Shown one piece after another: positions 1 to 8,425 of a stretch of 64,000 nucleotides of DNA. Position 1 is the first letter of the stretch. Every line of letters starts with the position of its first letter. A program made the translations under genes and the position numbers. Origin of the DNA: Granulicella paludicola (GTDB lineage: Bacteria > Acidobacteriota > Terriglobia > Terriglobales > Acidobacteriaceae); assembly GCF_025685545.1 (NCBI RefSeq), contig NZ_JAGSYC010000025.1:496001-560000 (forward strand), read 5' to 3'. The notes beneath the pieces were generated by a model, which saw only the letters and a list, made by a program, of their open reading frames with translations, ran no database searches and was not told the origin of the DNA.

Positions 1-105
1 ACTGCCACTCGCGGTGTAAGCCGGTGCGTCCTGCACAACGGCAGGCGGCAGCGCAGGCGTCAAGGACAACAGCAGCGCGGAGACGAACAGCACAGGCTTG
101 ATCAT
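1..105 (-). CDS. N-terminus of an exported protein (cut by window edge)
   Basis: Thirty-five codons read leftward from an ATG at 105 and run off the left edge. The peptide starts MIKPVLFVSALLLSLTPA, which is a signal peptide: a lysine, then a leucine/valine-rich core, then a proline/alanine-rich region where cleavage would be expected. What remains (PPAVVQDAPAYTASGS) is too short to name a family. A GGGAGTTCCC stretch just upstream could act as a ribosome site. The protein is therefore exported or periplasmic, with function unknown. Confidence 0.6.
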   Translation of the reverse strand, partial: MIKPVLFVSALLLSLTPALPPAVVQDAPAYTASGS

Positions 106-182
106 GTCAGGGAACTCCCAGAGCGAAGATGCGAATGATTACGCTGAGTGTAGCGCGGAAGTTCCGTTCGCCGGCTTTCTCA

Positions 183-1253
183 TCATGCAGGTTCCTGCTG
201 CGTGCAGCAGTGCAGTGCGCCCAGGCCCCAGATGAAGTCCGTGCAGTGAATCCCCGCAACCTTACGCTTCGGAAAGCACTCCGCCAGCGTATTCAACGCC
301 ACGCGGTCGTTAGGATCGTTGAAAGTCGGCACCAGCACCAGGTCATTCGCAATATAGAAGTTTGCATAGCTCGCGGGCAGGCGCTGTCCATCGAACACCA
401 TAGGCGCAGGCATCGGCAACGTCTTGATCGTGAACGGTTTCTTCTTCAGGTTGCGCGCAGACTTCAAGCGGTCAAGGTTCTCGGCAAGCGGCTCATGATT
501 TTCATCCCGCTTGTTTGGCTCGATAGCAGTGAGGATCGTATTTTCGCCGACGAAGCGCGAGATGTCGTCGACGTGGCCATGCGTATCGTCGCCCGCACAG
601 CCACGGTTCAGCCATAACACCTGCTCTGTGCCGAGATAGTCGTGAAACGCCTTTTCCAGCTGCTCTTTGCTCACGCCCGGGTTGCGCTGCTGCACGTCGG
701 AAAGCAGGCACTCTTCCGTCGTCATCAGGACGCCCGCTCCGTTCGTGTCGATGCTGCCGCCCTCGAGCACCAGTCGCTGCTGCTTGCCGTTCGCCAACGT
801 GACGCTCGGCTCGAAGCTCTGCATTTTCTTCTTGTAGAGCTTGGCGATGTGCGCGGGAATCTTATCGTCGTTCTTCCAGTTGTCGTACTTCGCCCACGCG
901 TTGAACTTCCAGTTGGTGATGGCAGTCTCGCCCTTGGGATCCTTCACAAAGATCGGACCCGAGTCGCGCAGCCAGACACGATCCGTGGGCCAGCGATGGA
1001 AATGCACGCGCGCCAGCTCCGCGCCCTGCTTGCGAAGGATCGAGCCAGCGCGCCTTTCGGCGGACTCATCGTTCACCAGGATATGCACATCTTCCACCTG
1101 CGACAGGTGACGAACAAGTTCGGCATACGCCCACGGAATAGGCTGGAACTTGCCCGGCCAATCCTCGGGGTTATGCGGCCACGCGATCCACGTAGCGGCA
1201 TGCTGAGCCCATTCGGCGGGCATACGGAAGTGCTGTTGTGCTGGAGTACTCAT
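183..1253 (-). CDS. aguA: agmatine deiminase
   Basis: 356 residues of the agmatine deiminase / peptidyl-arginine deiminase family (PF04371). The enzyme hydrolyses agmatine to N-carbamoylputrescine and ammonia in the cytoplasm. Guanidine-binding and catalytic elements are visible: WLRDSGP at 94-100, EGGSIDTNG near 164-172, GDDTHGHVDD at 221-230 with His225, and the C-terminal LHCCTQQ, where Cys349 aligns with the nucleophile of the usual IHCITQQ motif. There is no signal peptide, unlike secreted peptidyl-arginine deiminases. The next enzyme of the route (aguB) lies at 7277-8221, which supports the agmatine assignment. It is divergent from the acylase gene at 1349 across a 95-base gap. Confidence 0.9.
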   Translation of the reverse strand: MSTPAQQHFRMPAEWAQHAATWIAWPHNPEDWPGKFQPIPWAYAELVRHLSQVEDVHILVNDESAERRAGSILRKQGAELARVHFHRWPTDRVWLRDSGPIFVKDPKGETAITNWKFNAWAKYDNWKNDDKIPAHIAKLYKKKMQSFEPSVTLANGKQQRLVLEGGSIDTNGAGVLMTTEECLLSDVQQRNPGVSKEQLEKAFHDYLGTEQVLWLNRGCAGDDTHGHVDDISRFVGENTILTAIEPNKRDENHEPLAENLDRLKSARNLKKKPFTIKTLPMPAPMVFDGQRLPASYANFYIANDLVLVPTFNDPNDRVALNTLAECFPKRKVAGIHCTDFIWGLGALHCCTQQEPA

Positions 1254-1348
1254 CTCTTTCAGTTTATGGGAGTCAGCCGTGCAGAGCGCGGCGGAGTGAT
1301 ACAGTTTTGTAAATCCCGAACAAGTTTCGCATCGCAGGAGCCCCGCCG

Positions 1349-3580
1349 ATGAGCCTTCGTCCCTCGCGTATCCTTCGCACTTTGGCCGTAGCTGCCGCAG
1401 TCGCTATCCCTTCTGCCGCGTTCTCTGCATTCGCACAGAAGCCCTACCAGACGCAGAAGGGCACGGAAATCCTCTGGGACACCTGGGGCGTCCCGCACGT
1501 CTATGCGAAGTCCGTGCCTGATATGTTTTACTGCTTCGGCTGGGCGCAGGCCGAAGCCCATGGCGATCTGCTGCTGCATGTGATGGGCGGCTCGCGTGGT
1601 CGGGGTGCGGAATACTTCGGCCCCGGCATCGCGGACAACAATCTCAAGACTGATCGCTGGATCTGGACCAACGAGGTGCCCAAGCGCGCCGCCGTATGGC
1701 TCGCCGCACAGACGCCGGAGTTTCGCAGCTATCTGGAGGCCTTCGCCGCTGGCATCAATGGTTATGCCGCAAAGCATCCTGAGGCGCTCTCGCCTGAGGT
1801 GAAGCAGGTTCTCCCCATCACAGCTCTCAATGTGATCGAGCACGAGCAGCACTTCTACAACTTCGAGTTCACCGCGAATAAGAACCTGATGAGCTCGCCG
1901 CGTTCCACGGAGACGGCCGAACTCACCACACCTGTCGCTCCAGGACTTAAGAACACGCAGCTCGACAGCGAAGACGGCTCGAACGGCTGGGCCATCGGAC
2001 CTTCGCACACCACCGACGGCCACGCGATGATGCTGCTCAATCCGCATCTCGCCTGGGGTGGCGAGCAGTCTTACTTCGAGGTGCAGCTAACCGCGCCCGG
2101 CATCAATCTCTACGGCGCTACGCAGATCGGTGTGCCTTCGCTGCGCTTCGTCATGAGCGGCACGCACGCCATCACCAACACCGTGAACGTGAACAATGGT
2201 CACCTGCTCTACAAGATCAAGGAGGCGCCGGGCGGCTACCTGTTTGACGGCAAGGTACTCCCGTACGAGAAGGCCTCTTATCCCATCAGGATTCTTCAGC
2301 AGGATGGTAGTTACAAGTCTGAAACCATCGAGGTGCTCAAGACCGTGCACGGGCCCATCATCCGTCGCGACGAGGGCGTGCCGATTGCCGTGTACATCGC
2401 AGGCCTGGATAAGCCGTTTCTGCTCGAGCAGGTCTATAAGATGAGCATCGCGAAGAACTTCGCCGAGTATGAAGCGCAGGAGAAGCGGCTCAACATACCC
2501 ATGTACAACATCCTCTATGCGGACAAGGCCGGGCACATCGAGTACCTCTTCAATGCTCCCGTGCCGCGCCGCAGCGAAGGTGATTATGCAATGTGGTCGC
2601 GTCCCGTCGATGGTTCGACCTCGAAGCTGCTGCCGACCGGTTCCCTGACCTATGAAGAGCTGCCGAAGGTGATTGACCCGGCCAGCGGCTACGTGCAGAA
2701 CTCAAACCAGCCACCGTGGGATGCCGCTTGGCCGACGATGATCGATCCGAAAAAGTACGCGCCGTATATTTCGCCCGAGTGGCCGTACTTCCGCTCCGAT
2801 CGCTCGCTCCGCATGTTGAGCGAAGACCAGAAGATGAGCTTCGACATGCTGCTGCAGAAGAAGCTCTCGACGCGTGCGGAGGCAGCGGACCGGCTGCTCC
2901 CCGATCTGCTCGCCGCAGTCGATCAATACGGCACGCCGAAGGCAAAGCAGGCCGCGGCCGTGCTCAAAGCATGGGACCGTCAGGCAGAATCAACCTCGAC
3001 CGGCACGATCCTCTTCTGGAACTGGGCGACGAAGTTTGGTATGCCCTCTGCCGCGCCTTCATCGGTGAAAAACTTCACTGTCAGCTATCAACTCGACAAG
3101 CCGCTGACGACGCCCTCCGGCATCAAGGACCCGAAGGCTGCGGCTGCGATGCTCGATGAAGCAGCGCGAGAAACAGAACAAAATTTCGGCTCGCTCGATA
3201 AGCCGTGGGGTTCGTTCCTGCGCGTGCAGATCAACAACCAGAGCGACGGCGTAACGAGCGTTCCACGTGGAACGGCTTTGAACGGAGTCGACTTGCCGGG
3301 CAATGGAGGCCCGGGCGCGATTGGTATCTTCCGCGTTGTGACGCCGGGACCGCGTGTCGACGGCACCAGCACGCCGGTGCATGGTGACGGCTTCACGATG
3401 GCGGTCGAGTACTCGAACCCGATCAAGGCGAAGGTGCTCGTGAGTTACGGCGACTGCTCGCAGCCCGGATGCGCGCACCATACCGACCAGCTGCCACTCT
3501 TCGAGCACAAGCAGTGGCGCGATGTCTGGCGCACGCGGGCTGAGGTCGAAAAGAATGTCGAAAAGAGAGAGTCGTTCTAG
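1349..3580 (+). CDS. penicillin acylase family (S45) Ntn-hydrolase, exported
   Basis: 743 residues. A signal peptide covers about residues 1-30 (ends SAFSAFAQ-like, AFAQ). The family comprises penicillin, cephalosporin and acyl-homoserine-lactone acylases, which self-cleave into two chains; the new N-terminal serine of the beta chain is the nucleophile. Here the signature DGSNGWAIG places that serine at 211, just after a spacer that would be excised. The early DTWGVPHVYA segment is also typical of the alpha chain. The substrate could be an acyl-homoserine lactone, a beta-lactam or another N-acyl compound, and sequence alone does not decide. A GCAGGAG ribosome site precedes the ATG. It converges on the small lipoprotein gene that ends 9 bases downstream. 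Confidence 0.88.
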   Translation: MSLRPSRILRTLAVAAAVAIPSAAFSAFAQKPYQTQKGTEILWDTWGVPHVYAKSVPDMFYCFGWAQAEAHGDLLLHVMGGSRGRGAEYFGPGIADNNLKTDRWIWTNEVPKRAAVWLAAQTPEFRSYLEAFAAGINGYAAKHPEALSPEVKQVLPITALNVIEHEQHFYNFEFTANKNLMSSPRSTETAELTTPVAPGLKNTQLDSEDGSNGWAIGPSHTTDGHAMMLLNPHLAWGGEQSYFEVQLTAPGINLYGATQIGVPSLRFVMSGTHAITNTVNVNNGHLLYKIKEAPGGYLFDGKVLPYEKASYPIRILQQDGSYKSETIEVLKTVHGPIIRRDEGVPIAVYIAGLDKPFLLEQVYKMSIAKNFAEYEAQEKRLNIPMYNILYADKAGHIEYLFNAPVPRRSEGDYAMWSRPVDGSTSKLLPTGSLTYEELPKVIDPASGYVQNSNQPPWDAAWPTMIDPKKYAPYISPEWPYFRSDRSLRMLSEDQKMSFDMLLQKKLSTRAEAADRLLPDLLAAVDQYGTPKAKQAAAVLKAWDRQAESTSTGTILFWNWATKFGMPSAAPSSVKNFTVSYQLDKPLTTPSGIKDPKAAAAMLDEAARETEQNFGSLDKPWGSFLRVQINNQSDGVTSVPRGTALNGVDLPGNGGPGAIGIFRVVTPGPRVDGTSTPVHGDGFTMAVEYSNPIKAKVLVSYGDCSQPGCAHHTDQLPLFEHKQWRDVWRTRAEVEKNVEKRESF

Positions 3581-3588
3581 GCGAGGCG

Positions 3589-4188
3589 TCAATCCAGAAT
3601 GGCTGAAGGCCCTACCGATTTGAAACTCCAATCGGCACCGTGCTGCGTTCCTATCAGATATTCCCCTCTTCCCCCACCGCAAACGCCATGCAGGCAGGGG
3701 AGTCTGCTGACATGTAGCAGTGCCAAATCTCCCCTGCGGCTAAAGACAATCCGCGAAAATGTCACGTGGGTTATGTCGGTGTCTCTATCTTCTGGAGCGC
3801 AAGAACTGTCAGAGCTACTCCTGTTCTTCGCAAGGTGAGGATCAAACGGCTCTGGAAGTGGATACATAGCTCCGCCAAGATCCGCGAGTTTGTTGAACGC
3901 CGACGTTGGAACGCCATCACGCTGCAACCACTTGCGAGTACCCCTCACTTCGTCCTCGCTGCCATTTGTGCCTACGGTATTTGGCGGGATGGGTGATGTG
4001 AGTGGAGCGACTTCGATTGTGCGAAGTGGAAAGCGCAGTTTCTGCTGCTTGAGCCATGCCTCATAAACTTGCATCTCCTGGCTGGAGACATGTGCCGGCA
4101 TCGATGAAAAACTCTTGTGGCAGCCTGAAAGGCTGAGGATCGCGACAAGGGAAAGAATGGCGCAGCCGAGAGAACGCGCAGCTTTCAT
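3589..4188 (-). CDS. putative lipoprotein, unknown function
   Basis: 199 residues. The N-terminus MKAARSLGCAILSLVAILSLSGC ends in a lipobox (LSGC, Cys23), so the protein is probably lipidated and anchored in the envelope. The middle has SPIPPNTVGTNGSEDEVRGT. The C-terminal half carries five cysteines, including SSCAPED and LPCLHGVCGGG, and ends with a beta-strand-like YLIGTQHGADWSFKSVG. I do not recognise a family. A conserved RIVFSRRGDLALLHVSRLP stretch resembles small secreted proteins that describe a reaction to stored data, but this is not evidence of function. Confidence 0.7.
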   Translation of the reverse strand: MKAARSLGCAILSLVAILSLSGCHKSFSSMPAHVSSQEMQVYEAWLKQQKLRFPLRTIEVAPLTSPIPPNTVGTNGSEDEVRGTRKWLQRDGVPTSAFNKLADLGGAMYPLPEPFDPHLAKNRSSSDSSCAPEDRDTDITHVTFSRIVFSRRGDLALLHVSRLPCLHGVCGGGRGEYLIGTQHGADWSFKSVGPSAILD

Positions 4189-4230
4189 AGTGCGATTCTA
4201 AATAGAACTTGCCAGATTCCCCAGCTAGGT

Positions 4231-4725
4231 CTAGTGCTTCGGCTCATAAAACGTATACGTCGCCTGGTAAGGAACCTTGATGACAACACCGACATTCTGC
4301 GCGTCACAACCTGTGGCGGGAGCAGCGCCAGCCTGCGTCTCCGAGCGCCGCACCATGGTGACGCGGCTCAACGCACCATTCTTGCCGGCGGCAGTCGTCT
4401 CCAGCAGCAGCCACGGAATGCTGTTGACGTCCGGTGATGGCGACTTCTGCACGACTTTGCCGGTAAGCACGCTGCCATCGCTCCACGTCCACGTCGGCCC
4501 AGCCGCATGCGTCCCGACAGGCTGGTGCGTCGTGGCATCGAACAGCGTCGCCTGCGGTTCCTGAAACTCCCAAGCGAAGCCCGCCGCACTTTGCTTGCAG
4601 CTGTAGATCTGCACACCGATCCCGGTGGTCGTGATCCGCGCGTGAACACTTGCCGGGGGCGTCGTGGAGTCGGCTGTCTGGGGCAGGGAAAGCAGGGCCA
4701 GTACGGCAAGGGCAGAGATCATCAT
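4231..4725 (-). CDS. DUF3455-like exported protein
   Basis: 164 residues with an N-terminal signal segment (MMISALAVLALLSLPQTADS). The body matches the DUF3455 pattern as I remember it: GVQIYSCK, then FAWEFQEPQATLFD, then HAAGPTWTWSDGSVLTGKV, then IPWLLLETTAAGKNGALSRVTMV, and a C-terminal PYQATYTFYEPKH. Cysteines at CKQ and TGCDA may form a disulphide. The family is widespread in secreted bacterial and fungal proteins and has no settled function. It lies between the lipoprotein gene and the pectin lyase gene, all on the minus strand but with gaps that argue against one tight operon. Confidence 0.82.
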   Translation of the reverse strand: MMISALAVLALLSLPQTADSTTPPASVHARITTTGIGVQIYSCKQSAAGFAWEFQEPQATLFDATTHQPVGTHAAGPTWTWSDGSVLTGKVVQKSPSPDVNSIPWLLLETTAAGKNGALSRVTMVRRSETQAGAAPATGCDAQNVGVVIKVPYQATYTFYEPKH

Positions 4726-4814
4726 CGAATCGGCTCCGTAGCGTTTGAACGCATCGCTGCACCGATTGTAGCGAGAGCCGCGGTGGCCTGCGTCAACAGG
4801 CCACCCCCGCTGCT

Positions 4815-6242
4815 CTACTGCACGTCGTGGACCGGCCTCGGAGCGCCGGGGTTGAACTGCTCGCCCAGTTCAGGCGTCGACTTCACCTCGTCCGCCGGAG
4901 GGTTTACAGCCTTCGCCGTCTCCACTCCCATCACATAGCTCGGACCAAACATGTTGCTAGTGAAGAACACCATCGACTTATCCGGCGAGAAGCGTACATT
5001 CGGCTCCAGCCGATAGTTATGGTGGCTCATGTTCACCAGGTGCTCCGGCGTAAAGAACCCCGGCTGGAAGAAGTCAGGATCATTCAGAGCCCCGGTGGTG
5101 TTGATGAGTGTCGGATGAAACAACTCGATCCACTCGCCATCCTTCGCGCGCGCCACCTGCCCCGGATCGCCTCCGTCGCCGGTAAATACGTCGAGGTCCT
5201 TCGTCAGGTTGAAGTGGATCGACCAGTCGTTGCGGTCCATGTGATACGCCGTCCGCTTGCCGGTCGCCAGATCATACCCGGCAAGATAGAAATCCTGCCC
5301 CTTGATCGGCTGCCAGTCGTACCAGATAGTCTCGCCGTCGAGGCCCCAGAACTCGTGACCTGCGATCTCCATGGCGATGCGGCGCTTGTGGATCAACGTA
5401 TTGTGCGTGCCGTCGGTATGGATCATCCAGATACGATCCACCTTCTGCCACGGGCCTTCGTGGCAGTACATCAGCAGCGTCGGGTCCTTCGGCGAGAAGA
5501 GCAGGTGGTTCACCCAGTCCGTCGAATGCAACAGCACCGTCAGCTTGCCCGTCTGCAGATTGATCGTGTCCAGCGTCAGCGGAATGCGCGAGGCCAGGCG
5601 CTGCTCCATCATCTCGCCCTTGTTCTGCGGCTGCACCAGGGGCCCGGCCTGAACACCCTTCGGATCGACGCGACGCGCTCCATAATCCTGCGATGCGTCC
5701 TGGTTGTCATTGATCGTGCCTGCACCCAGCGTCTCATCGGCGTTGATCGTCGCCACGCCCATACCCTTCGGCAGATCGGTCAGCTTCGTGATCTGCTTCG
5801 TGTAAACATCGGCTTTGTAGATCGCCGTCACGTGTGTCGTCGGATCGGCCTGCGTGTAGAACACCGAATTGGTCTTGCGCCCTGCGATGATGGCGTGTAC
5901 GCCGCCGAAGCGAAACTGCTGCGCGTCCGCCCCTTCAGGGCGCGGAGGATTCGGCACAATTAGCCACGTCTTCTTCGTCGCCAAATCCAGGCCGTGGATG
6001 CCGTCGGGCGCGGAGTAGATCATCGTCTTCAAGTCAGGCGTGTACGCATTCACGTTGAAGTAGAAGCCCGAAGACCCAGGTTCATCCGTCATACGCCAGA
6101 CGCGATGACCGGTGTCCTTGTCCACCCAGGTCTTCGGCGGAACCGCGCCAGTGGTGGAAGGCTTCAAGGCATCGGGCCGTTGGGCAAGCATTGCGAGCGG
6201 CAGCGTCATGGCTGCAACGAAAGGGAAGAGGCGGCGGTGCAT
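4815..6242 (-). CDS. oligogalacturonide lyase, PL22 type, exported
   Basis: 475 residues from the ATG at 6242, chosen because AAGGAG lies upstream and a signal peptide follows (MHRRLFPFVAAMTLPLAMLAQ). A longer reading frame to 6452 has no such support. The protein is a beta-propeller-like lyase that splits short pectin oligomers into unsaturated uronate products. Diagnostic segments are GHRVWRMTDEPGSSGFYFN, YCHEGPWQKVDRIWMIHTDG (the CHEGP signature of oligogalacturonate lyase), AGHEFWGLDG and MSHHNYRLEPNVRFSPDKS, whose histidines fit the metal and base positions. Classical Ogl enzymes are cytoplasmic, so the signal peptide here implies periplasmic processing. It is divergent from a dehydrogenase gene. 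Confidence 0.83.
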   Translation of the reverse strand: MHRRLFPFVAAMTLPLAMLAQRPDALKPSTTGAVPPKTWVDKDTGHRVWRMTDEPGSSGFYFNVNAYTPDLKTMIYSAPDGIHGLDLATKKTWLIVPNPPRPEGADAQQFRFGGVHAIIAGRKTNSVFYTQADPTTHVTAIYKADVYTKQITKLTDLPKGMGVATINADETLGAGTINDNQDASQDYGARRVDPKGVQAGPLVQPQNKGEMMEQRLASRIPLTLDTINLQTGKLTVLLHSTDWVNHLLFSPKDPTLLMYCHEGPWQKVDRIWMIHTDGTHNTLIHKRRIAMEIAGHEFWGLDGETIWYDWQPIKGQDFYLAGYDLATGKRTAYHMDRNDWSIHFNLTKDLDVFTGDGGDPGQVARAKDGEWIELFHPTLINTTGALNDPDFFQPGFFTPEHLVNMSHHNYRLEPNVRFSPDKSMVFFTSNMFGPSYVMGVETAKAVNPPADEVKSTPELGEQFNPGAPRPVHDVQ

Positions 6243-6291
6243 GGGGTCTCCTTGCCAGGATCGTAAGGCTGGGCCATCGGTGCGCAAGGCT

Positions 6292-6377
6292 CTGAAATAT
6301 TTCAGTACTTCGAACCAGCGGTGCCGGACGGCGACAGATTTATACACGGAGACGATATGCCTTGGGAAATTGTTTCC
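6292..6377. promoter_or_regulatory. candidate operator palindromes in divergent promoter region
   Basis: The 231-base gap between the pectin lyase and the dehydrogenase holds a perfect 14-base palindrome CTGAAATATTTCAG (6292-6305). Sixty bases on is GGAAATTGTTTCC (6365-6377), an inverted repeat with a 3-base centre, followed by another GGAAAT. Both are AT-rich sites in a GC-rich genome and have the size of a dimeric repressor site (GntR, LacI or IclR type). Which regulator binds is unknown. Confidence 0.4.
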
Positions 6378-6473
6378 TGTTGGAAATGAAAAAGCCGTCA
6401 ACTCCCAAACCGTCAAACGTCCCCGGCGGTTGTGCATCCTTGCCCAGTCCAATAGATTGGTGCTTCCACGCCT

Positions 6474-7265
6474 ATGACTCCATCGAATCCGTCCGCGCCC
6501 TCTCCGTTCGCAACCTATCCCAGCCTTAGGGACCGCACAGTGCTCGTCACCGGTGGCGCAAGCGGCATCGGCGCTTCTCTCGTGGAAGCCTTCGCAGAGC
6601 AGGGATCGCGCGTGGCCTTCTTCGACCTACAGCAGCAGGCCGGCGAGGCTCTCGTCGAGCGGCTCAGCAGCTCCGCCCCTCACGCCCCGCGATTCTTCTC
6701 CTGCGACGTGACGGATCTCTCCGCCACGCGCCAGGCGATCGCAACGATCGAGCAGGACCTCGGAGACATCGAGGTGCTGGTCAATAACGCTGGCAACGAC
6801 ACGCGCCATCGCCTCGACGAGGTCACGCCTGAGCTCTGGGACTCGCTGATGGCGGTCAACCTTAAGCAGCAGTTCTTTCTCTGCCAGGGAGTTCTGCCGG
6901 GCATGCGACGGCTGGGCCGCGGTTCCATCATCAACCTCAGTTCCATCGCATGGCTGATCCCGTCCACCGGCGTTCCGGTCTACGCCACAGCCAAGGCCGC
7001 CATCGTCGGTATGACGCGCACGCTCGCGCACGAGCTTGGCCCGGAAAACATTCGCGTCAACGCAGTGCTTCCGGGTGCGATCCAGACCGAACGCCAGCAG
7101 CGTCTCTGGCTCACGGAGGCCTACACCGCCGAAGTCCTCTCGCGGCAGGCGCTCAAGCGACTGATCCTGCCGGACGAGGTCGCACGATTGGTCCTGTTCC
7201 TCGCCGCAGACGACAGCGCCGCCATCACGAACCAGAGTTACGTGATCGACGGCGGCTTTGTCTAA
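6474..7265 (+). CDS. short-chain dehydrogenase/reductase
   Basis: 263 residues of the classical SDR family. The nucleotide-binding motif TGGASGIG is at 26-33, NNAG at 104-107, the catalytic serine in NLSS (156-157), and YATAK gives Tyr170 and Lys174. The end (SYVIDGGFV) is the usual C-terminal pattern. An acidic residue after the second strand (FFDLQQQ, Asp51) favours NAD over NADP. Close relatives act on sugars or sugar acids, and the divergent pectin lyase makes a uronate-pathway role possible, but that is inference. No strong ribosome site precedes the ATG. Confidence 0.85.
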   Translation: MTPSNPSAPSPFATYPSLRDRTVLVTGGASGIGASLVEAFAEQGSRVAFFDLQQQAGEALVERLSSSAPHAPRFFSCDVTDLSATRQAIATIEQDLGDIEVLVNNAGNDTRHRLDEVTPELWDSLMAVNLKQQFFLCQGVLPGMRRLGRGSIINLSSIAWLIPSTGVPVYATAKAAIVGMTRTLAHELGPENIRVNAVLPGAIQTERQQRLWLTEAYTAEVLSRQALKRLILPDEVARLVLFLAADDSAAITNQSYVIDGGFV

Positions 7266-7276
7266 GTTGATGGCAG

Positions 7277-8221
7277 TTAGTCGAGAAACCGCTTCACGAT
7301 CCCGTCATACGCATCGATCCGGCGGTCCCGCAGGAACGGCCAGTGCTGCCGCGTAATCTCGACTTCCTTGCTGTCGAGGTCCGCGTACAGAATCTCTTCC
7401 TTGTCATGCGAGGCCTTCGCAATCACGCGGCCGAAGGGATCGGCGATGAAGCTGCCGCCCCAGAACTCGAGGCCTGCACCCTCCGGCCCCTTGAGGTCGT
7501 GGTGGCCATCGGCGTCGTCCCAGATCACGTCGCCATGCTCATGCCCCACGCGGTTCACGCCGCACACCCACACTCCGTTCGCGATGGCGTGGGCGCGCTG
7601 GATCGTCTGCCAGGCGTCGTACTGACGCTCGCCAAACTCTTCTTTCTCGCTGGGGTGCCAGCCGATCGCAGTGGGGTAGAACAGCGTCTCCGCCCCCTTC
7701 AGCGCGGTCATGCGAGCGCCCTCTGGATACCACTGGTCCCAGCACACCAGCGTGCCAATGGGCCCAGCCGACGTATGCTGCGCCTTGAATCCAAGATCAC
7801 CGGGCGTGAAGTAGAACTTCTCGTAATAAAGCGGATCGTCCGGAATGTGCATCTTGCGATACACGTCGATGATGTAGTCCTTCGCCGGATCGCCCGCGTG
7901 GTCCATGATGGCCGCGGTGTTGTGATACAGGCCCGGCGCACGGCGCTCGAACAGGCTCGCCACCAGCGTGATCTTATGCTCGCGCACCACCGCAGCCAGC
8001 GCCTTCGTGGAAGGCCCCGGAATGGACTCGGTAATGCCGAAGAGTTCATGCTCCTCGCGCTGGCAGAAGTACTGCGCGCGGAAGAGCTCTGGCAGGCAGA
8101 TCAGCGTGGCGCCGTTCTCGGCGGCTTCGCGCACACGGGCAACAGCCTTGGCGAGGTTGGCCTCGAGGGAAGGCTCACAGGACATCTGAATCAGGGCGAC
8201 ACGGGTAGTTGTATTTTTCAT
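7277..8221 (-). CDS. aguB: N-carbamoylputrescine amidase
   Basis: 314 residues of the nitrilase superfamily. The catalytic triad is visible as Glu45 (CLPELF), Lys123 (YRKMHIPDD) and Cys160 (LVCWDQWYPEGAR). The KMHIPDDP and CWDQWYPEGAR segments are characteristic of the amidase that turns N-carbamoylputrescine into putrescine, CO2 and ammonia. It completes the route begun by agmatine deiminase at 183-1253, but is separated from it by five genes. It converges on the dehydrogenase with only 11 bases between them and is divergent from glnA. Confidence 0.9.
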   Translation of the reverse strand: MKNTTTRVALIQMSCEPSLEANLAKAVARVREAAENGATLICLPELFRAQYFCQREEHELFGITESIPGPSTKALAAVVREHKITLVASLFERRAPGLYHNTAAIMDHAGDPAKDYIIDVYRKMHIPDDPLYYEKFYFTPGDLGFKAQHTSAGPIGTLVCWDQWYPEGARMTALKGAETLFYPTAIGWHPSEKEEFGERQYDAWQTIQRAHAIANGVWVCGVNRVGHEHGDVIWDDADGHHDLKGPEGAGLEFWGGSFIADPFGRVIAKASHDKEEILYADLDSKEVEITRQHWPFLRDRRIDAYDGIVKRFLD

Positions 8222-8425
8222 GGGTGCGATTCGTTCTGTCTATACCAGTGTATTAGACAAGCCCTGATGCGCCGGGATGCAGATTCGCCGCGCGGATATA
8301 TGGAATTTTTACATGGGCATCTGCTACGTTTAAGACAACCCATTTTCAGTGCGACCGGGAAGAGCTTCGGACCACCGCAGAACTTATCCAAAACCACAGC
8401 AGTCTGCTGCTAAAGAAGGAGCAAC

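Noticed and set aside
4827-5963. 378-codon plus-strand frame opposite the pectin lyase
   Set aside because: Arg/His/Val-rich and no recognisable domain; antisense shadow.
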